Shown piece by piece: positions 8,839 through 18,100 of a stretch of DNA of 64,000 nt. The stretch lies in the NCBI GenBank assembly GCA_947502355.1, contig CANMZP010000001.1, forward strand, positions 1 through 64,000. Direction: 5' to 3'. Position 1 is the first letter of the stretch. Each line of letters starts with the position of its first letter. Both the position numbers and the translations under genes were made by a program. The notes beneath the pieces are model-generated. The model was not told the origin of the DNA, did no database searches, and worked only from the letters and a program-made list of their open reading frames with translations. Origin of the DNA: an uncultured Thalassotalea sp. GTDB lineage: Bacteria > Pseudomonadota > Gammaproteobacteria > Enterobacterales > Alteromonadaceae.

Positions 8839-9684
8839 TTACCCAGCGTATAAATATCTCGCATGAAACGCGATATGCTCTTCCATAAAACTGCTGATAA
8901 AAAAGTAGCTATGATCATAGCCGTCCTGCATTCTAAACGTCATTGCCAAATTCACGTCTTTACTGACATCAAGCAGCAGTTGTGGTTTTAATTGGCTTTG
9001 TAAAAATTCATCGCGACAACCCTGATCGATTAAAATAGGCAGTTTGGTATGTACTTTTTTAACCAACTGACAAGCATCATAGTCGAGCCAATTTGCTTTA
9101 TCGTCTCCCAAATAACGGCTTAAGGCTTTCTCACCCCATGGGCAGTTCATTGCAGAAACAATCGGAGCAAATGCAGACACACTTTGATACTGAGTGTGAT
9201 TTTTTAGGGCGATGGTCAGTGCCCCATGACCGCCCATCGAATGGCCAAATATAGACGATAGGCTTGTGTTTACTGGAAAGTTGTCGGCAATAATTACAGG
9301 TAACTCTTTGGTTATATAATCATACATTTGGTAATGCTTATTCCATGGCGCCTGGGTGGCATTAACGTAGAACCCGGCGCCTTTACCAAAGTCATAGGCG
9401 TGGCTGTCGTCAGGGACATCGTCGCCTCTTGGGCTAGTATCGGGACAAACAATGGCAATACCATAATGTTCAGCAAATTGTTGTGCTCCGGCTTTTTGTA
9501 CAAAATTTTCATCGCTGCAGGTTAAGCCGGATAACCAATATAAAACGGGCACGCGAATTCGATCGCTTTTACTGGGCAAGAAGATGGAAAAGTTCATTTG
9601 GCAATTTAGTGCATCTGAATAATGACTGTAGCGACACTGTAAACCGTTAAAACTCTTATTTTCACTAATTTTACTTAAGCTCAT
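8839..9684 (-). CDS. fghA: S-formylglutathione hydrolase
   Basis: The 281-residue protein matches the FghA/FrmB esterase family in full length. It hydrolyses S-formylglutathione to formate and glutathione in the cytoplasm. The nucleophile serine is in FGHSMGGHGAL (~150); YWLSGLTCSDENF (~48-60) is the typical oxyanion segment; DQGCRDEF carries the acid and GYDHSYFFISSF the catalytic histidine. It begins 5 bp after the frmA stop, so the two are one operon catalysing consecutive reactions. Confidence 0.96.
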   Translation of the reverse strand: MSLSKISENKSFNGLQCRYSHYSDALNCQMNFSIFLPSKSDRIRVPVLYWLSGLTCSDENFVQKAGAQQFAEHYGIAIVCPDTSPRGDDVPDDSHAYDFGKGAGFYVNATQAPWNKHYQMYDYITKELPVIIADNFPVNTSLSSIFGHSMGGHGALTIALKNHTQYQSVSAFAPIVSAMNCPWGEKALSRYLGDDKANWLDYDACQLVKKVHTKLPILIDQGCRDEFLQSQLKPQLLLDVSKDVNLAMTFRMQDGYDHSYFFISSFMEEHIAFHARYLYAG

Positions 9685-9689
9685 AGATA

Positions 9690-10802
9690 CTACTCATCGT
9701 ATAAAATAACCGTGCGAATACTTTTACCTTCGTGCATTAAGTCAAATGCATCATTAATATCCTCAAGTTTGAGGGTATGGGTTATTAACTCATCAATCTT
9801 AATTTTACCATCCATATACCAATCGACAATTTTTGGCACATCGGTTCTTCCTCTTGCACCACCAAACGCACTGCCATGCCACGAACGCCCAGTTACTAAT
9901 TGAAATGGTCTGGTTGATATTTCTTGGCCAGCACCCGCAACACCAATAACCCAGGACTCTCCCCAGCCTTTATGACAGCACTCAAGTGCCTGTCGCATGG
10001 TATTTACATTGCCAATACATTCAAAACTGTAATCACAGCCGCCATTGGTTAATTCAATGATCGCATCCACCACATTTTCAACGTTGTTTGGGTTGATAAA
10101 ATCGGTCATGCCAAATTCTTTCGCTAAAGAAACTTTCGATTCATTTAGGTCAATGCCAATGATTTTATCTGCCCCCACTAATTTTGCTCCTTGAATAACA
10201 TTTAATCCAATGCCACCAAGTCCAAAAACAACCACACTTGAACCAGGCTCAACTTTGGCATCAAAAGCAACAGCCCCAACCCCAGTTGTTACCCCACAGC
10301 CGATATAACAGACTTTATCGAACGGGGCGTCTTTGCGAATTTTTGCCACCGCAATTTCAGGTAACACGGTATGATTAGCAAACGTAGAGCAGCCCATGTA
10401 ATGTAATAACGGTTTGCCATCAATGGAAAAACGGGAGGTACCATCAGGCATCATTCCCTGCCCTTGTGTACTACGAATCGACTGACATAAGTTGGTTTTA
10501 GGGTGTAAACAAAAGTCGCATTCACGACACTCAGGCGTGTACAGTGGAATGACATGGTCGCCAGGTTTCACTGACGTCACCCCCTCGCCGACTTCTAACA
10601 CTACACCAGCCCCTTCATGCCCCAAGATAACGGGAAACTCGCCTTCGGGATCATCCCCAGATAGCGTAAAGGCATCGGTATGACAAACACCCGTTGCTTT
10701 TAATTCGACGAGGACTTCACCAGCTTTGGGTGGTTCCAGATCAACTTCCATAACTTTTAATGGTTGTCCGGCACCAAACGCAACAGCAGCTTTAGTTTTC
10801 AT
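9690..10802 (-). CDS. frmA: S-(hydroxymethyl)glutathione dehydrogenase (class III ADH)
   Basis: The 370-residue zinc-dependent alcohol dehydrogenase of class III oxidises S-hydroxymethylglutathione to S-formylglutathione with NAD+. Visible are the catalytic-zinc ligand GHEGAGVV (~66), the structural-zinc cysteines [15 protein letters not shown] (~92-106), CGVTTGVGA (~170) and the Rossmann segment [15 protein letters not shown] (~193-207). It heads the frmA-fghA pair. No frmR-type repressor is adjacent, unlike E. coli frmRAB. The 314-bp gap upstream to hupB is divergent and contains strong A/T tracts. Confidence 0.96.
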   Translation of the reverse strand: MKTKAAVAFGAGQPLKVMEVDLEPPKAGEVLVELKATGVCHTDAFTLSGDDPEGEFPVILGHEGAGVVLEVGEGVTSVKPGDHVIPLYTPECRECDFCLHPKTNLCQSIRSTQGQGMMPDGTSRFSIDGKPLLHYMGCSTFANHTVLPEIAVAKIRKDAPFDKVCYIGCGVTTGVGAVAFDAKVEPGSSVVVFGLGGIGLNVIQGAKLVGADKIIGIDLNESKVSLAKEFGMTDFINPNNVENVVDAIIELTNGGCDYSFECIGNVNTMRQALECCHKGWGESWVIGVAGAGQEISTRPFQLVTGRSWHGSAFGGARGRTDVPKIVDWYMDGKIKIDELITHTLKLEDINDAFDLMHEGKSIRTVILYDE

Positions 10803-11034
10803 TTTCGTCCCCTACATTGTGATACGTGAATAAATATTGCTTAAAAAATAAGCTTTCAATATAAATATACCTTTTTTCGGGAAAATAATGATTTTTTTTG
10901 TGATTTTTCATTTTTTTTACAAAAAAAATTGTGCTAACGTAGTAATTAATCTGGCTCAGAGGCAGCTTTTATCTGCATTTAGAGCTAGAACAATCAATTT
11001 TTACTAAAAATGTAAATAAATTGAAAGAAAGGTG

Positions 11035-11063
11035 TTGCTCATTCAGGAAAATTTTTCTAGTAT
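11035..11063 (+). promoter_or_regulatory. Sigma-70 promoter of hupB
   Basis: TTGCTC (-35) and TAGTAT (-10) are separated by exactly 17 bp, placing a transcript start near 11070 and giving a ~47-base leader to the hupB ATG at 11117. Long A- and T-tracts at about 10880-10930, which could bend the DNA, lie upstream in the divergent gap with frmA. Confidence 0.6.
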
Positions 11064-11116
11064 GAAATCGCTAATGTGAATTGCAGACAAAATTAATAAT
11101 AAAAAAAGGAAGAACT

Positions 11117-11392
11117 ATGAATAAAGGTGAATTAGTTTCAAAGATTGCTGAAGGTGCAGACATCTCTAAAGCTTCTGCGGGTCGTGCGCTTGATAGCCTA
11201 ATCGATTCAGTAACGGCAGAACTAGCTAACGGCGGTGATGTGTCACTTGTAGGTTTCGGTACTTTTAAAGTAAACGAACGTGCAGCACGTACAGGTCGTA
11301 ACCCACAAACGGGTGCTGAAATCCAAATCGCTGCATCTAAAGCTCCAAGCTTTAAAGCAGGTAAAGCATTAAAAGATGCTTGTAACGGCTAA
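11117..11392 (+). CDS. hupB: DNA-binding protein HU-beta
   Basis: The 91-residue nucleoid protein is very close to E. coli HU-beta: [19 protein letters not shown] at the N-terminus, GFGTFKV (~46-52), and the DNA-gripping beta-arm [13 protein letters not shown] (~53-65). HU dimers bend DNA, compact the nucleoid and assist replication and recombination. The ATG at 11117 is chosen over an in-frame TTG at 11081 because AAGGAAG lies just before it and HU proteins start with MNK. Codon use is strongly biased, as expected for a highly expressed protein. It has its own promoter and terminator, so is monocistronic. Confidence 0.97.
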   Translation: MNKGELVSKIAEGADISKASAGRALDSLIDSVTAELANGGDVSLVGFGTFKVNERAARTGRNPQTGAEIQIAASKAPSFKAGKALKDACNG

Positions 11393-11415
11393 TTTATATT
11401 CTTTATAAATTCAAT

Positions 11416-11450
11416 AAAAAACCGTATCATTTGATACGGTTTTTTTATTT
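11416..11450 (+). terminator. hupB terminator
   Basis: The hairpin AAACCGTATCA-TTTG-ATACGGTTTTTTT begins about 25 bp after the hupB stop and ends in a run of seven T. Confidence 0.93.
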
Positions 11451-11472
11451 CTAAATTTTGAGTAGCCTATCT

Positions 11473-11688
11473 ATGTCAACCATTACCCCTGGAAAATATC
11501 AACACTTTAAAGGTAACTTTTACCGTGTACTGCACGTTGCAAAGCACAGCGAAACCGAAGAAAGCTTCGTGGTATATCAACCATTATACGGTGAGCAAGA
11601 TATCTGGATAAGACCGCTGAATATGTTTGCTGAAGTGATCACCCGTGATGGTAAACAACTTCAGCGCTTTACCCGCGTTGACGATTAG
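11473..11688 (+). CDS. DUF1653 domain protein, 71 aa
   Basis: A small protein fitting the DUF1653 family: GKYQHFKGNFYRVLHVAKHSET at the N-terminus, then FVVYQPLYGEQDIWIRP and a C-terminal FTRV. These proteins form a small beta-rich fold of unknown function and are often encoded as single genes. The ATG at 11473 is preferred to an in-frame TTG at 11458 because the homology begins there. It lies just after the hupB terminator, leaving little room for a separate promoter; read-through from hupB is possible. The MITE at 11705 follows 16 bp after its stop and may provide its terminator. Confidence 0.85.
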   Translation: MSTITPGKYQHFKGNFYRVLHVAKHSETEESFVVYQPLYGEQDIWIRPLNMFAEVITRDGKQLQRFTRVDD

Positions 11689-11704
11689 TTTTTTATCACT
11701 TAAC

Positions 11705-12015
11705 CTAGAGTCTGTTTATCTTTGGTGGTGATTTTTGCAGCGAATTGTTTGGTGATTCTATGAATTACATCCATGTAATTCACCCTGCGGGCTTGCGAGA
11801 AAAATCATTCCCGATGATTTTTTATAAGTCTTTTTCACTTTGGAATGCTTATTGCCTTTCACATTGAAAAAACGCAGTAGAATTGCCAAACAAACGGTGT
11901 CCGTAGGATTCACATCAACAACGACAAAACAGAATATTTATATTTTTAGCCAATAAGTAGAAATTACATTCAACTTAAGAACAAAAGTTATACAATAAAG
12001 GTCAACAGACCCTAG
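11705..12015. mobile_element. MITE-like non-autonomous element, ~311 bp
   Basis: The ends CTAGAGTCTGTTTATCTTT (11705-11723) and the reverse complement of 11997-12015, CTAGGGTCTGTTGACCTTT, agree at 16 of 19 positions and form terminal inverted repeats. The short direct repeat CCTAGA brackets the GTCTGTT...AACAGAC body, either a target duplication or part of the ends. Inside are a palindrome TGAATTACAT-CC-ATGTAATTCA (11761-11782) and a hairpin AAAATCAT-TCCCG-ATGATTTT (~11801-11821). There is no open frame for a transposase. It fills the whole gap between the DUF1653 gene and the oxidoreductase. Confidence 0.78.
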
Positions 12016-12023
12016 ATAAAAAG

Positions 12024-13019
12024 TTAAACCGTAAGAATGATTTTACCGATATTTTTGTTATCGCTCATTAACTGATGGGCGCTTTCGGCGTCCTTCCAAT
12101 CAAAGACTTTATCAATAACTGGCGTTAATTCGCCTGATTGAAAATACCCCATAAAGTGTTCATTTAGAAAACTCACCAATTCGGCTTTATAGGCATCGCT
12201 GCGATTTCGTAGCGTAGATGCATGTACCGCAATGCGTTTAAGAAGTAATTTGGCCACATCAACTTTTTCAGCGAATCGACCACCTAACATAGATAAAATC
12301 ACAATACGCGCATCAAGCGCTGACACATTGATATTGCGCGGTAAATACTCACCGCCAACCACATCGACAATGACATCAAAGCCACTTGCCATATGTTGTT
12401 TTTGCCAAGCCACAAAGTCAGTTTCTTTATAATTGATAACATTATCGGCACCAAGGGCCTTACAAGCATTCGCTTTTAACTGACCGCTAACGGTAACGGT
12501 AACATTGGCACCAATCACTTTGGCTAATTGAATGGCCGCACTACCGACCCCACTGGCGCCGGCATGTATAAGCACGTTCTCATCGCTTTGTAGTTGGGCT
12601 ATTTTAAACAGACTCTGCGCTGCAGTAAGGAATACCTCAGCAATGGCGGCGCCGTGCTGGTAGTCTAGATTATCAGGCAAGATAAGAATGTGCTTAACAT
12701 TAATCACCACATATTCGGCATAGCCCCCACCGGCAACCAAGCCAAATACGCGTGACCTCATAATGGATTTATCGACGTCCGGACCAATTTCGACCACATC
12801 ACCACACACTTCTAAGCCAATAATAGATGACTCACCCGGTGGTGGTGGATACTTACCGGCCCTTTGCAACAAGTCGGCTCGATTTACCCCAATTGCCCGT
12901 ACTTTTATTAAACATTGACCATCACCTGGTGTTGGCCGTTCCATCTTGTTAAAAAACAAGTCCTGCTGTTCGTTTACATCAATAAATTGCACGTTGTTAC
13001 CCCATACGACGTAGGCCAA
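12024..13019 (-). CDS. NAD(P)H:quinone oxidoreductase, zinc-independent MDR
   Basis: The 331-residue medium-chain dehydrogenase/reductase resembles the PIG3/QOR group: KVRAIGVNRADLLQRAGKYPPPPG (split here as ~40-63), GLEVCGDVVEIG, and the nucleotide-binding AGASGVGSAAIQLAK (~153-167). The zinc-ligand cysteines of alcohol dehydrogenases are missing, which fits a quinone or enone reductase using NADPH. It starts 2 bp after the acylphosphatase stop, so acyP and this gene form an operon. A MITE ends 8 bp beyond its stop codon. The physiological substrate is unknown. Confidence 0.88.
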   Translation of the reverse strand: MAYVVWGNNVQFIDVNEQQDLFFNKMERPTPGDGQCLIKVRAIGVNRADLLQRAGKYPPPPGESSIIGLEVCGDVVEIGPDVDKSIMRSRVFGLVAGGGYAEYVVINVKHILILPDNLDYQHGAAIAEVFLTAAQSLFKIAQLQSDENVLIHAGASGVGSAAIQLAKVIGANVTVTVSGQLKANACKALGADNVINYKETDFVAWQKQHMASGFDVIVDVVGGEYLPRNINVSALDARIVILSMLGGRFAEKVDVAKLLLKRIAVHASTLRNRSDAYKAELVSFLNEHFMGYFQSGELTPVIDKVFDWKDAESAHQLMSDNKNIGKIILTV

Positions 13020-13021
13020 TA

Positions 13022-13291
13022 TCAGCCAATAGAGAAATGGTTTAAATCCTTAATAGGTACTTGTTCAGCTTCAATATAATCTACATCGGCATCCGACGGC
13101 CCTTCTTCAAGCCAGTCAAGCATTTGTAATACATTGGATTCTTCACCACAAACCAAGACTTCTAAGGTACCATCTTCTTGGTTATGTGCATAGCCACTCA
13201 AACTTAAATCGATGGCTTGTATTTGTGCCTCAGCACGAAAATAGACGCCTTGGACGACGCCGTTGACTTTTGCAAGATAACAAACTTTCAT
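13022..13291 (-). CDS. acyP: Acylphosphatase
   Basis: The 89-residue protein has the acylphosphatase signature [18 protein letters not shown] (~9-26) with the phosphate-binding loop and catalytic arginine of VYFR, and the second motif [19 protein letters not shown] (~31-49) with the conserved asparagine. It hydrolyses acyl phosphates such as acetyl-phosphate and 1,3-bisphosphoglycerate. It is divergent from rlmI (71 bp to the rlmI ATG) and precedes the quinone oxidoreductase gene by 2 bp. The acyP-rlmI adjacency is common in gammaproteobacteria. Confidence 0.93.
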   Translation of the reverse strand: MKVCYLAKVNGVVQGVYFRAEAQIQAIDLSLSGYAHNQEDGTLEVLVCGEESNVLQMLDWLEEGPSDADVDYIEAEQVPIKDLNHFSIG

Positions 13292-13362
13292 CGTTTATCC
13301 TTTGTTATTGTCGCCTGATTTACTACAATCAGAGCACTTTTACCACAATTAAGAAATATAGT

Positions 13363-14553
13363 ATGTCCGCACGAATAATGTTAAACCCTGGTAGAGAAAA
13401 ATCTTTACTACGTCGTCACCCTTGGGTTTTTTCTAAAGCAGTGAAAAAAGTCATCGGCGATCCACTGCAGGGGGAAACTATTGATATATATGATAGTAAA
13501 GGAAACTGGATTGCTAAAGGTTCATTTTCACCTAATTCGCAAATTCGCGCTCGAGTTTGGACCTTTGATGCCAATGAAGCCATAGATGACGCGTTTTTCA
13601 GGCGACGTATTGAAAAAGCAAAATATTTACGTTTAAAGCCAATTGCCGATGGTGGATTAACCGGATACCGCTTAATTGCCGGTGAATCTGACAACATGCC
13701 AGGGATTACTATTGATGTTTATGCCAATATTATCAGCTGCCAATTATTAAGTGCCGGGGCTGATTATCATCGACATACCATCTTTAGAGTATTACAGGAT
13801 TTGTATCCAGAACATGGCATTTATGAACGCAGTGATGTCGATGTCCGTAAAAAAGAAGGCTTACCTCTAAATAAAGGCTGGGTAACCGAACCGCTTGACT
13901 CAACAGAAGTGACTATTGAAGAGCATGGGTTAAAGATTAAAGTCGATGTTGAGAAAGGCCATAAAACAGGGTTTTATTTAGACCAAAGGGACTCACGTTT
14001 AGCCGCTGGGCGCTACGCCAAAGGAAAAACCATCTTAAATTGCTTTTCTTATACTGGCACATTTTCGCTTCATTGTGCCAAAGCAGGCGCAAAAGAGGTG
14101 TCTAATGTCGACGTTTCACAAACAGCGTTAGATTTGGCCAAAGAAAACCTCAGCCTGAATAATCTGGACGAGGCAAACGTAAATTTCATCAAATTCGATG
14201 TGTTTAAATTATTGCGTCAATATCGCGAAGAAGGCAAAACCTTTGATATGATCATTCTTGACCCGCCTAAGTTTGCCGATTCTAAAGCGCAACTTACCGG
14301 TGCATGTCGAGGCTATAAGGACATTAATATGCTGGCCATGCAATTATTAAACAAGAATGGTTTGCTGTTTACGTTTTCATGCTCAGGGTTAATGGATGCG
14401 GGCTTATTTCAAAAGGTGGTAGCCGATGCGGCACTCGATGCAAAACGTGAAGGTCGAATCATTGAGCGTCTGCAGCAAGCTGCCGATCACCCTATCTCGT
14501 TAAATTACCCCGAAGGATATTATTTGAAAGGCTTAATATGCCAAATGGACTAG
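13363..14553 (+). CDS. rlmI: 23S rRNA (cytosine-1962-C5)-methyltransferase
   Basis: At 396 residues the protein equals E. coli RlmI in length and matches it throughout. An N-terminal PUA domain ([20 protein letters not shown], then WVFSKAVKK) is followed by the central [10 protein letters not shown] region and a Rossmann methyltransferase with [18 protein letters not shown] (SAM motif I, ~226-243), LDPPKF (motif IV) and TFSCSG with the catalytic cysteine. It methylates C1962 of 23S rRNA using SAM. The ATG at 13363 is chosen because the family starts MS-R; the longer frame from 13270 would overlap acyP. Confidence 0.96.
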   Translation: MSARIMLNPGREKSLLRRHPWVFSKAVKKVIGDPLQGETIDIYDSKGNWIAKGSFSPNSQIRARVWTFDANEAIDDAFFRRRIEKAKYLRLKPIADGGLTGYRLIAGESDNMPGITIDVYANIISCQLLSAGADYHRHTIFRVLQDLYPEHGIYERSDVDVRKKEGLPLNKGWVTEPLDSTEVTIEEHGLKIKVDVEKGHKTGFYLDQRDSRLAAGRYAKGKTILNCFSYTGTFSLHCAKAGAKEVSNVDVSQTALDLAKENLSLNNLDEANVNFIKFDVFKLLRQYREEGKTFDMIILDPPKFADSKAQLTGACRGYKDINMLAMQLLNKNGLLFTFSCSGLMDAGLFQKVVADAALDAKREGRIIERLQQAADHPISLNYPEGYYLKGLICQMD

Positions 14554-14626
14554 TAAAGTAATGGACTAGTAAAGCAGTGGACGAGTCCTTAAGAGGATTC
14601 GCTAATTGGTTTTAAGCCGTATAGCA

Positions 14627-14662
14627 ATATGCCTGTATGTTAATTTTTCAACATCCAGGCAT
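14627..14662. terminator. Hairpin between rlmI and PilZ genes
   Basis: ATGCCTG..TGTT and AACA..CAGGCAT pair around an AATTTTTC loop between two convergent genes. There is no clean T-tract on either side, so termination is plausible but not proven. A direct repeat of GGACTAGTAAAG-like sequence at 14548-14585 lies just before it. Confidence 0.4.
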
Positions 14663-14686
14663 ACCGCTAATTTTACAAAAATTACT

Positions 14687-14998
14687 TTAGCATTCAATCA
14701 GTTCGACGGCGAGTAAAAACAAGTTATCACTTTCTTGCTCGCAGCGTAACACGCGTCCTTTGCAATCACACAGGGTAATAGACAGTTGCTCGTCTTCCGC
14801 AAATTTAACCTTTAATAAGGTGCCTACATCAACGGGATGATCAATCTCAAGGGCCATACCCGTAGCACTTAAATCACGACAGTTTGCCATGACGTCTACA
14901 TTGGTTTCATCATCTAACAGGGTTAACTGCACTTCATGGTTTAACATGGTTCGAAATACCGAACGATGATTTATCAAGTCTTCTTCAATGCCAAACAT
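14687..14998 (-). CDS. PilZ domain protein
   Basis: The 103-residue single-domain protein carries the PilZ c-di-GMP-binding features: an N-terminal arginine pair (HRSVFR, ~12-17) and CRDLSATGMALE (~41-52), which fits the D/N-x-S-x-x-G motif. Such proteins bind cyclic di-GMP and pass the signal to motility, adhesion or envelope targets. A ribosome site AAGAGGT precedes the ATG at 14998. The gene stands alone. A potential source and sink of its ligand, the GGDEF/EAL protein at 45341, is in the same window, but a link is speculative. Confidence 0.85.
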   Translation of the reverse strand: MFGIEEDLINHRSVFRTMLNHEVQLTLLDDETNVDVMANCRDLSATGMALEIDHPVDVGTLLKVKFAEDEQLSITLCDCKGRVLRCEQESDNLFLLAVELIEC

Positions 14999-15151
14999 AT
15001 TTACCTCTTTAAACTGGTACGGCTAAAAATCCAGTTTAATAGCGACTTTTAGTAAAAATCGCTATAAATTACTGTTTTGTTAACATAATGTTATAGAGTG
15101 CTGCTGAGCAATTGTCAATCAAAAAATCCATAGTAAAGGTAAGGGATTTAT

Positions 15152-18100
15152 CTAGATCTGCTCCAACTCATTGATTCTATTCTTTATTCTCTTTAGGGAT
15201 ACTGGTTGTGCAGTACCGATATTTTGCGCAAACAAAGAAATTCGAAACTCTTCAATCATCCAGCGCAATGCTAAGACCTCTTCACTTAATGGTTGATTTT
15301 TAGGTTGCTGATTTACCAATGCATTATACAATTGTGCCGCTTTTTCCACATCAAGTACTTTTAATCGGTCCTGATTTGGATCGATAGGCAGCTTTTCCAA
15401 TCGACGCGTAATGCCCTTAAGGTAACGTAAAATGCTATCGAGCTTGTCAATGCCACTGTCATTAACAAACCCTTTATAAATTAACGAATTTAAGTGCTGT
15501 TTAATGTCGCCATGTGCCTGAATCATCGTTAAGGGCACATTACCTTTTAAGGACTTGGCAATGGTATGGCGAAGCGATAGGATTTGCTCCAATTTAATCG
15601 CACTTTCCAGTACTTTATCTGCAATTTCGCTACGAACTTTGTCGCGAACCAGATTAAATGAGGCCTCATCATAGGGCAAATTACCGCTGTCTTTAATGAT
15701 TTGCACACAGCACGCTTCAATACAATCATTCAATAAATCGGCAATTTTACCAAACGGGTTAAAATACATGCCCAACTTGGTTTTATTCGGTAATTTATTT
15801 TCCAAATACTTTATCGGTGAAGGAATGCTAAGTAAAACCAGTCTACTTACCCCTTTGAGCATGGCTAATTCGGCCTGACTTTGATGCTCAAATAATTCGA
15901 TAGCCACCGTTTGTTTATGATCAACCAAGGCTGGAAATGCTTTAATGGTTAAGTTTGCCGCTTTCTTTTGATAAGACGTTGGTAGCTTATTAAAATCCCA
16001 CTCTTTAATGTCTATGCGTTCAATGCCCTTGTCGGCTACCGCTTTAATCGACTTTTTAACTTGCCCCTGTAACTGCTCTTTAAGAGCGGTAAGGTTTCGC
16101 CCTTGTTTAATTAATTTAGCTTTGTTATCAATGACTTTAAAGTTCATCTTAAGATGATCAGGTAAACTTTCTAGTCCCCAGCAATCCTCTGGCAAACGAA
16201 TGCCACTCATTCTTAACAGGTGTTTTTCAAGGGCTGCATATAAATTACCTTGCGCTGGACCAATGGCGTCAAAACACGCCTGGGCATAATTGGGTGCTGG
16301 CACAAAGTTCTTACGTTGTTGTTTGGGCAAAGAGCGGATAAGCGCCGTGATCAACTCCAAGCGCAATGCCGGAATTAGCCACTCAAACCCTTGCTCATCT
16401 ACTTGGTTTAAAATACTGATGGGGATAGACACGCTAATACCATCATCGGCAGAGCCCGGATCAAAGTTATAGGTTAATGCCAGAGTTAAATTATTTTGTT
16501 GCCAGGTAATCGGGTACTCTTTTTTGCTTAAGCCTTTGTCCTGTTTCAACAACAATTGTTCAGAAAAATTGAGTAATTCAGGTTCTGCTATCTTGGCTTT
16601 TTTCCACCAAGCTAAAAACGTTGCCTGACAGTCCACTTGCTCAGGAATACGCTGTAAGTAAAAGTCGATTAACTCATCTTCTTCCACCAAAAAGTCTTTA
16701 CGGCGGGCTTTATCTTCTAAGTCTTCAATTTGGGCAACCAAACGGTTGTTCTTTTTAAGGAAGGCTTCGTTGATATTGCAATCTCCACGCACTAATGCCT
16801 CGCGAATAAATATTTCACGACAAGCACCCGAGTCAATTTTGCTATAAATGACCTTACGCTTAGGCACAATCACCATGCCATATAAAGTGATTTGCTCATC
16901 GGCCACCACAGCGCCGCGTTTTTTCTCCCAATGCGGGTCGCCGTAGCTGCGTTTTATCAAATGCTCAGCCAAAGGCTCAACCCAGCTCACATCAATTTTG
17001 GCACACATACGGGCAAATAAACGGCTGGTTTCAACCAACTCGGTGGCCATAATCCATTTTGGCGACTTTTTCGCAATACCCGAACCAGGGAAAATATAAA
17101 ACTTACTGCCTCTGGCCCCTTTATATTCACGGTTTTCATCTAAGTTACCTAAATGACTTAGTAAACCCGATAAAATCGCTTGATGAATGGTGTCTCGGCT
17201 CGCCACATTGTCTTTATCATATTGGCTTGGGTCAAACTGATTCCAGCTTAATTTTGACTCAGTAAACGTTTGTTTTAATTGACTAAATATATCTTGCCAC
17301 TCTCGAATACGTAAATACGATAAGTATTCTTTTTTACACATTTGACGAAATTGATTACCACTTAATGCTTTTTGTTGGCTTTGAACATACATCCACAGAT
17401 TTAACAGACTAATATAATCCGAGTCTTTATCTTTAAAGCGACTGTGTTTTTCATCGGCCGCTTGTTGCTTCTCCATCGGACGCTCACGAGGGTCCTGAAT
17501 ACTCAGGGCTGAAACAATAATTGCCACTTGCAATGAACACCCTAATGACTCGGCGCTAATCAACATTTTCGCCAATCTTGGATCGATAGGAAAACGAGAA
17601 ATTAACCGTCCCGTCTGCGTTAATTGCGGGATTTGAGCTTGGGCCGATTTAATCGCAGCAACTTCTTCTAATAAGCGCATGCCGTCTTTGATGTTGCGAT
17701 CATCGGGTGGCTGCACAAATGGAAAGTTACCAATGTCACCTAAACCGAGTGACAGCATTTGCAGAATCACTGTGGCTAAGTTGGTGCGTAAAATTTCCGG
17801 GTCAGTAAATTCCGGGCGGCTTAAAAAGTCTTCTTCACTATATAAACGAATACACACACCGGCAGCAACACGACCACAACGACCAGAGCGTTGATTGGCA
17901 CTTGCTTGAGAGATAGGCTCAATCGGTAAACGTTGTACCTTAGTACGGTAACTATAACGGGATATGCGAGCAGTCCCGGGATCAATAACGTAACGTATGC
18001 CTGGGACCGTCAAGCTGGTCTCTGCAACGTTTGTTGATAGAACAATATTTCGCCCACGATGCGGGGCAAATATCCGATTTTGCTCCGCCACGGTTAAGCG

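Noticed and set aside
11081-11116. Upstream TTG start giving HU a 12-residue extension
   Set aside because: HU proteins begin with MNK at the ATG at 11117, which has a good ribosome site.
13270-13362. Longer rlmI start overlapping acyP
   Set aside because: The extra 31 residues have no counterpart in RlmI, which begins at MSARI (13363).
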